Made by a program: the position numbers and the translations under genes. This document shows positions 57,389 to 64,000 of a stretch of DNA of 64,000 nt, one piece after another (the first letter of the stretch is position 1; the number at the start of each line of letters is the position of its first letter). The DNA comes from Capra hircus. Its lineage: Eukaryota > Chordata > Mammalia > Artiodactyla > Bovidae. The notes under the pieces were generated by a model that was not told where the DNA came from, did not search any database, and saw nothing but the letters and a program-made list of their open reading frames with translations. The stretch covers positions 3,297,167-3,361,166 of the forward strand of contig NW_017189517.1 in the NCBI RefSeq assembly GCF_001704415.2. The letters are read 5' to 3'.

Positions 57389-57478
57389 TATACCATGTTG
57401 ATGTATGGCAAAACCAATACAATATTGTAAAGTAATTAACCTCCAATTAAAATAAGTAAATTTATATTTAAAAAATTA
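57389..57478 (+). mobile_element. Ruminant L1 (L1-BT type) 3' terminus, extremely truncated
   Basis: gatgtatggcaaaaccaata, caatattgtaaagtaattaa and cctccaattaaaataagtaa then an A-rich end. Possible 7-bp duplication attatat at 57385-57391 and 57475-57481. Confidence 0.85.
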
Positions 57479-57481
57479 TAT

Positions 57482-58304
57482 CAGTATTTATCGCACCTTG
57501 AAATCAATGCCAAAGAAAATGCTCTCTGTTGTAAGAAGTTTTCAGCCAAACTTATTTTTTTTAAGAATATCAATCTTCCTAAGTATTTATATTGACTAGA
57601 AATCTATAATCCAGTAATAATTTTAGGCTTCATATTAATATAATACACAACTGTAAGTCAGTGTTAAACAACAGAAGTAATTTATAAAATTCTACTTCAG
57701 GTCATTGTTTCCACTGCCCTACTCCTGACTCCATTCAAGATTTATGGAGGCATACTGTTTCTCATGCTGTCTGGCTCTGTATCCTTCATGAAAATTTAGT
57801 AGGGATTTCAAAGGGTGTCACATGAAATTCATAGTGTGGTACATGAAGGATATTTCAGGTTATGAGTATGGAATTGTGAAAAGTGTGACTGTGAAACTAT
57901 TCAAAGTAATGGACTGACAGACTTAGATTTCCATGATAAATATATCCTAATCAAAAGAGCTAAACAAATTTAGCTTAAAGCTCATAGTTATTAAATTAAA
58001 TCTGCTGATGGAGAGCATGTAAGTTTTCTATCCAGATAAGTTATACATTTGCAAATCACATACCATAAGAAAGATAGTAGAGATTTAAGAGTATGTAGAT
58101 TGATTATTTCAGTTATTATTTCTATCAGGAAAATATTCTAGAAAAGAACTCTATCCTACCTTAAATATAAAGCCCAAACTTAATTTTCAAATTCCAGAAG
58201 AAGCCAGAGAAGTTAAGGTCACAGGCTATACAGTCGAATTTAAAAATCAACATTAAATTAAGAGAAAGACAATGTTTATAGAAGACTTTAGCTACCAAAC
58301 AAGA
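57482..58304. other. Unique AT-rich sequence
   Basis: Nothing recognised. Confidence 0.4.
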
Positions 58305-58519
58305 GGTGTGGCACTACTGGTAAAGAACCTGCCTGCTACTGTAGGAGACATAAGAGACTCGGGTTCAATCCCTGGGTAGAGAAGATCCCCTTCTCTGGAG
58401 AAGGGAATGGCAACCCACTCTAGTATTCTTGCCTGGAGGATCCCATGGACAGAGGAGCCTGGTAGGCTACAGTCCATAGGGCTGCAAAGAGTCACATATG
58501 ACTGAGTCATCTAGTACAC
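58305..58519 (+). mobile_element. Bov-tA SINE
   Basis: Head ggtaaagaacctgcctgcta, B-box region gggttcaatccctgggtaga, middle gggaatggcaacccactcta, tail ctgcaaagagtcacatatga. The first head bases are diverged, and a small internal duplication gatccccttctctggagaag is present. Confidence 0.92.
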
Positions 58520-59039
58520 CGGAATCATCTGCCCAATTATTTTCAAGCTCATGTCACTGTATTATTAATTTGTCTTTAGCAATTATTTTTCTCTTTTCCC
58601 TAATATCACTAATTGATTTCTGTGCATATTGAATGTTGTGAATCATAGATTCAATTGTTCACTTTTTGCCCCTCATGAACTGAACTGATACATATATTTT
58701 TACCCCTCATGTTTTTATCTGTTTTGTGGATGAATAGAAAGTTACAAATTGCTTAAATAGCAAAGTTATTTTAAAATTTAAAGCACAGACATGGCCAAAT
58801 TTAGAGCTTATTTTTACCTACCTGTGAATGCACTTTTACATGATATAATAAGTTATTATTATTTTTGTGTGTGTTTAAGAGAACCTACTGAGATGCAAGA
58901 ATTTTAAAGTTATCAACTGTAATTTCCATATCAATATAAAATATTCAATTTTCTATCTCTAGAAGTTGTGGTTAGGGCCATATTTCAGTCATTTGGTTTT
59001 ATTATGAATGCTGATGTCCCTTCTAATACTGTTTTTAGT
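58520..59039. other. Unique AT-rich sequence
   Basis: Nothing recognised. Confidence 0.4.
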
Positions 59040-59230
59040 GCTACCATTTGTTGAACACCATTCAATTTGAGCACGTCCTAGACATATTGATATATAAAAT
59101 TGTCACAAGTATAAGAGATAAATGGTGTTATTTTTCAGGTGAAGCAATTTTGACTCAGGAATTTGTCTCAAATCATATAGCAGTAAAATGGCAGAACCAG
59201 TCTTCAAACCTAAATCTCTCATCTCTTCAC
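59040..59230 (-). repeat. MIR-like fragment
   Basis: ctaccatttgttgaacacca at the left, and caaatcatatagcagtaaaa, tggcagaaccagtcttcaaa in the core, follow antisense MIR. Confidence 0.55.
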
Positions 59231-59943
59231 TAGGGAATTTTCACAAATGTTTAGAAAATGTTTATTGTTCTAGGAGCAAATGTTGAAAAGGAATATTTAC
59301 AAAATTTTTCAGAGTCCCAGAAAAGGGGAGAATGTCTACAAGTGGACTTTCAGAAGTCTGAGGTTATTCATGATGTGTCTTTGGCCAAGGGCTGGGATAC
59401 ACACATGTAAGACAAGGATACACAGGCTTAATACAATTGCCCAATGTGTAGATAGAAGTTGAATGGTGATAGCAGAGTTAATACAGTGTTGGAAGATATT
59501 AGAGCTGTCTTACAAGTCAAAACTCAGTATCCTTTAGAGGAAGACAACATATTTCAGACCGCTTACAGTGTCAGTCACAATTTCTGCATAACAGAAAATT
59601 TAGGAGACCTATGATAAAGCAGAGAAGTATGGTCCTAATTTAAAGAAACCGGCCCAGAGATTACTCTGATATTGAAATAAGCAGTTATGCATTTTAAGGG
59701 AAAAGAAGATCATAATAAATGACTAGATGGATTATCTCAGCAGTGAAAAGGAAAATAGACAAAAGAATCAGATAGAAAATCTGGAACTGAAAATTATAAT
59801 ATCTAAAAAGCAAAATCTTAACAACAGGTTGAAGACTACAGGAAAAAAAAAGTGAGACTGAAGATTGAGCATTAGAAATTACCCATTATTAAGAACAGAA
59901 AAAGATAAAGATTTGGCTGAAATGGAAACTCAGTGATACATGA
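59231..59943. other. Unique sequence
   Basis: Nothing recognised. Confidence 0.4.
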
Positions 59944-60149
59944 AAGTGTTAGTCACTCAGTCGTGTCCTACTTTTTGTGACCCTATGGACTGTAGTCTGC
60001 CAGGCTCCTCTGTCCATGGAATTCTCCAGGCAAGAATACTGGAGTGGGTTGCCATGCCTTTCTCCAGGGGATCTTCTTGACCCAGTAATCAAAACTGGGT
60101 CTCCTGTATAGCAGGCAGATTCTTAACTATCTGAGCCACCAAGGAAGTC
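59944..60149 (-). mobile_element. Bov-tA SINE
   Basis: Tail gtcactcagtcgtgtcctac, middle ggttgccatgcctttctcca, head aactatctgagccaccaagg. Complete monomer. Confidence 0.94.
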
Positions 60150-60739
60150 CCATTACTGTCATTTAAATTAAGACATTAAAAATTATATCATACTCAGGCC
60201 TCATTAAAAATTTGCCAAGTTCCCCAACAGTGTCTCTTTTACTTTCTGATCTGGAATATCTTACAGTGCATTTATTTAGTTGTCACATACTTTTAGATTT
60301 CTTCAATCTGTAACAATTCTTCACTCTCACACAATTTTCCACGCTCTTGGCAGTATTTTGTTGAAGAATTCAGGTCTTAAAATTCTATAATATAAATTTT
60401 TACCTTGATATATCCAACATTTAATCATGTTAAAACTCAGGACATTCATTTTTGGAAGTGATAGTACAGTTTTCTATGAATCACATCATTAAAACGTTTA
60501 CTCATATATTTATTAATGTAAGCCTTGAAACATGGATTGATATCTTGTTCTGTGGGGCATATCTGTTAATATCATTATTTGACTTTAGATGTAAATTCCA
60601 ACCAACCTGGCTAGAAGGAGTCCCATCATACTGAATCCTACGTTCTTTTGAGCACTTTGAGTATTTCTGTTACTTTGGGATATTCCAAGATCAACGTGTA
60701 GTTTCTTTGCCTTAGGTATGGAATCAGCTATTTCTACAA

Positions 60740-60813
<74 letters not shown>

Positions 60814-61080
60814 TTCTTGTGAATAGTACCAGAAAACTGAGACCTGGGTACTAGATGTGCTGATTGCTACTGAAGTGTCACTGCTTCTAAACCCTGTCTG
60901 TAGACAGAGCTAGGTAATATACATGCATATACATACAAATACAGACATCCATATGAAACAGACATTACATTTTTATGCTAAATCAATCAAGTTAGTTCAT
61001 CATAGTAACCAAAGAGATCAGATTAAAATAATAGGATCATCTCATTATACCCAAAAGAAAATTATAGAGATCCATTTAGA
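60150..61080 (-). mobile_element. Old L1 3' UTR, with internal (TC)n
   Basis: Antisense L1: ttgttgaagaattcaggtct, tatggaatcagctatttcta, gagacctgggtactagatgt, tagacagagctaggtaatat. The last ~150 bp before the BovB are uncertain. (TC)n at 60743-60811 lies inside. Confidence 0.6.
60743..60811 (+). repeat. (TC)n microsatellite
   Basis: About 69 bp of TC units with a single TTTC interruption at about 60788. It sits where the L1 family has a short C/T-rich motif. Confidence 0.95.
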
Positions 61081-61743
61081 GGAGATATCCCTCACCCAAG
61101 GTAAGGGGCAGCAGCCTAGAGGAGCTACCCCGTGCCCGAGGTCACCGGCGGGGAGGAGAGTAGTAACCCCAGGTCCAAGGAGCGGCGGCTGCAAGGGGTG
61201 CAGTAGGGCCAAGAGGAGCTATACCAAGTTCAAGGTCAGGAGGGGCAGCCATGAGGTAAGGAGCACTGGCTGCACTTTGCTGGAGAAACCCAAGTAAGAC
61301 AGTAGGTGTTGCAAGAGGGCATCAGAGGGCAGACACACTGAAACTATACTCACAGAAAACTAGTCAATCTGATCACATGGACCAGAGCCTTGTCTAACTC
61401 AGTGAAACTAAGCCATGGCATGTGGGGCCACCCGAGATGGGTGGGTCATGGTGGAGAGGTCTGACAGAATGTGATCCACTAGAAAAGGGAATGATAAAAA
61501 ACTTCAGTATTCTTGCCTTGAGAACCCCATGAACAATATGAAAAGGCAAAATGATAGGATACTGAAAGAGGAACTCCCCAGGTCGGTAGGTGCCCAATAT
61601 GCTACTGGAGATCAGTGCAGAAATAACTCCAGAAAGAACGAAGGGATGGAGCCAAAGCAAAAACAATATCCAGCTGTGGATGTGACTGGTGAAGCAAGGT
61701 CCAATGGTGTAAAGAGCAATATTGCATAGGAACCTGGAATGAA

Positions 61744-62022
61744 TTGGAAGTGGTCAAACAAGAGATGGAAAGAGTGAACATTGATATTCTAGGAATCAGA
61801 GAATTAAAATGGACTGGAATGGGTGAATCTAACTCAAAAGACCATTATATCTACTACTGCGGGCAGGAATCCCTTAGAAGAAATGGAGTAGCCATCATGG
61901 TCAACAAGAGTCTGAAATGCAGTACTTGGATGCAATCTCAAAAACGACAGAATGATCTCTGTTCATTTCCAAAGCAAACCACTCAATATCTAAGTAATCC
62001 AAGCCTATGCCCCAACCAGTAA
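61744..62022 (+). pseudogene. BovB endonuclease fragment
   Basis: 92 codons with DILGIRELKWTGMGE and HYIYYCGQESLRRNGVAIMV, the N-terminal half of the APE-like endonuclease. The frame shifts after about residue 60, where CSTWMQSQKR replaces the expected text, so the GDWNA catalytic segment (readable near 62113-62127) is in another phase. Confidence 0.82.
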
Positions 62023-62427
62023 TGCTGAAGAAGCTGAAGTTGAATGGTTCTATGAAGACCTACAAGACCTTTTAGAACTAACACCCAAAAAGATGTCCTT
62101 TTCATTATAGGAGACTGGAATGCAAAAGTAGGAAGTTAAGAAATACCTGGGGTAACAGGCAACTTTGGCTTTAGAATATGGAATGATCAAGGCCAAAGGC
62201 TAATAGAGTTTTCCCAAGAGAACGCACTGGTCATAGCAAACACCCTCTTCCAACAACACAAGAGAAGACTCTACACATGGACATCACTAGATGGTCAACA
62301 ATGATATCAGATTGATTATATTCTTTGCATCCAAAGATGGAGAAGCTCTATACAGTTATCAAAAACAAGACCAGAAGTTGACTGTGGCTCAGATCATGAA
62401 CTCCTTATTGCCAAATTCAGACTTAAA

Positions 62428-63821
62428 TTGAAGAAAGTAGGGAAAACCACTAGACCATTCAGGTATGACCTAAATCAAATCCCTTATGATAACACAGTAG
62501 TAGTGAAAAATAGATTTAAGGGATTAGATCTGATAGATATAGTGCCTGATGAATTATGGAGGGAGGTTCATGACATTATAAAGGAGACAGGGATCAAGGC
62601 CATCCTCAAGAAAAAGAAATGCAAAAAAGCAAGATAGCTGTCTGGGGAGGCCTTACAAATAGCTGCGAAACGAAGAGAAGCAAAAAGCAAAGGAGAAAAG
62701 GAAAGATATAAGCATCTAAATGCAGAGTTCCAAAGGATAGCAAGGAGAGATAAGAAAGCCTTCCTCAGCTATCAATGCAAAGAAATACAGGAAGACAACA
62801 GAATGGGAAAGACTAGAGCTTTCAAGACTAGCTTTTCAAGAAAATCAGAGATACCAAGGGAACATTTCATGCAACGATGGGCTCCATAAAGAACAGAAAT
62901 GGTAGGGACCTAACAGAACCAGAAGGTATTAAGAAGAGGTGGTAAGAATACACAGAAGAACTGTACAAAAAAGATCTTCATGACCAAGATAATGACGACG
63001 GTGTGATCACTCACGTAGAGCCAGACGTCCTGGAATGTGAAGTCAAGTGGGCCTTAGAAAGCATCATATGAACAAAGCTAGTGGAGCTCTTTGAAATCCT
63101 GAAAGATGACCCTGTGAACATGCTGCACTCAATATGCCAGCAAATATGGAAAACTCAGCAGTGGCCACAGGACTGGAAAGGTCAGCTTTCATTCCAGTCC
63201 CAAAGAAAGGCAATGCCAAAGAATGCTCAAACTACCACGCAATTACACTCATCTCACATGCTAGTAAAGTAATGCTCAAAATTCTCCAAGCCAGTCTTCA
63301 GCAATATGTGAACCGTGAAGTTCCAGATGTACAAGCTGGTTTTAGAAAAGGCAGAGGAACCAGAGATCAAATTGCCAACATCCACTGGATCATGGAAAAA
63401 GCAAGAGAGTTCCAGAAGGACATCTATTTCTGCTTTTTCGACTATGCCAAAGCCTTTGACTGTGTGGATCACAATAAACTGAGGAAAATTCTGAAAGAGA
63501 TGGCAATACCAGACTACCTGACCTGCTTCTTGAGAAACCTATATGCAGGTCAGGAAGCAACAGTTAGAACTGGACATGGAACAATAGACTGGTTCCAAAT
63601 AAAAAAAAGGAGTACATGAAGGCTGTATATTGTCACCCTGCTTATTTAACTTCTATGCAGAGTACATCATGAGAAACACTGGGCTGGAAGAAGCACAAGC
63701 TGGAATCAAGATTGCCGGGAGAAATATCAATAACCTCAGATATGCAGATGACACCACCCTTATGGCAGCAAGTGAAGAGGAACTAAAGAGCCTCTTGTTG
63801 AAAGCGAAAGAGGAGAGTTAA
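62428..63821 (+). pseudogene. BovB linker and reverse transcriptase, broken
   Basis: Three separated frames: a linker (62428-62637, RPFRYDLNQIPYDN), the fingers and palm up to YAGQEATVRTGHGTIDW (63134-63619, with motif A FCFFDYAKAFDCVDHNKL), and a C-terminal part (63630-63821) with SPCLFNFYAEYIMRN and the intact catalytic box LRYADDTTLM. An A run at 63600-63608 shifts the frame between the last two. Function would be RNA-templated DNA synthesis, but no intact protein is possible. Confidence 0.85.
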
Positions 63822-64000
63822 AAAGTTGGCTTAAAGCTCAACATTCAGAAAACGAAGATCATTGCATCTGGTCCCATCACCCCATGTGAATTAGACAGGA
63901 AAACAGTGGAAACAGTGTCAGACTTTATGTTGTGGGGCTCCAAAATCACTGCAGATGATGATTACAGCCATGAAATTAAAAGACACTTACCCCTTGGAAG

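Larger units (their letters stand above)
61081..64000 (+). mobile_element. BovB LINE with 5' end, runs off the window
   Basis: Starts with the GC-rich 5' UTR units (ggagatatccctcacccaag; agaggagctaccccgtgccc) in the same orientation as the coding body. It then carries endonuclease, linker and reverse-transcriptase text and reaches the 3' region at the right edge. Several small deletions and stops are present, including loss of ~20 bp before 61741 relative to the copy at 2104-2170. Non-autonomous. Confidence 0.95.

Noticed and set aside
1..64000. Opposed BovB copies at both window edges as ends of one composite structure
   Set aside because: They are 58 kb apart with many independent insertions between them; nothing links them beyond family membership and window placement.

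Overview
The window is ruminant (bovid) nuclear DNA. The evidence is many copies of the BovB (RTE) retrotransposon, its dependent tRNA-Glu-derived Bov-tA SINEs, and ruminant-type L1 3' ends, all lying on a layer of older mammalian repeats (MIR, L2, L1M, MLT1 LTRs, MER5A, Tigger). I see no intact protein-coding gene, no RNA gene, no CRISPR array and no prokaryotic feature. It reads as an intergenic or intronic desert. All family names come from pattern recognition and from comparing copies within the window; no database search was run.

Layout. 1-3103: a nearly full-length minus-strand BovB whose 5' array is inverted; its 3' end lies left of the window. 3.1-5.7 kb: AT-rich sequence, a degenerate SINE and a BovB 3' fragment. 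5.7-9.6 kb: one minus-strand L1 broken by a plus-strand BovB (clear 9-bp target duplication) and by an MLT1 LTR. 9.6-15.9 kb: mostly unique sequence with a ruminant L1 tail, a possible retrocopy tail, MIR and MLT1 pieces, and SINEs. 15.9-17 kb: a DNA transposon interrupted by two L1s. 18.3-18.6 kb: an unexplained CpG-bearing block. 18.9-21.9 kb: a MIR split by a 2.8-kb BovB. 23.4-24.4 kb: an L1 tail carrying a trimeric Bov-tA, then a monomer. 24.5-31 kb: the longest mostly unique stretch. 31.4-34.6 kb: SINE, L1, BovB and L2 pieces. 34.7-39.7 kb: mostly unique, with a possible LTR. 39.8-43.3 kb: BovB and L2. 43.3-46.5 kb: AT-rich with old repeats. 46.5-48.6 kb: a SINE dimer and two convergent BovB ends forming a large inverted repeat. 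48.6-61 kb: unique AT-rich DNA with a Tigger element, MLT1 pieces, several SINEs and L1 tails. 61.1-64 kb: a plus-strand BovB with its 5' end, running off the right edge.

By my boundaries BovB alone covers about 15 kb, roughly a quarter of the window. Every BovB reading frame seen is broken by stops, frameshifts or truncation, so none of these copies looks able to move itself. Biologically the elements form a parasite pair: BovB encodes the endonuclease/reverse transcriptase, and Bov-tA SINEs end in a BovB-derived tail and presumably used that machinery. I did not find a new multi-gene system. The most informative observations are structural: a 5'-inverted BovB, multimeric and tail-less Bov-tA units with their own target duplications, and datable nests of insertions.
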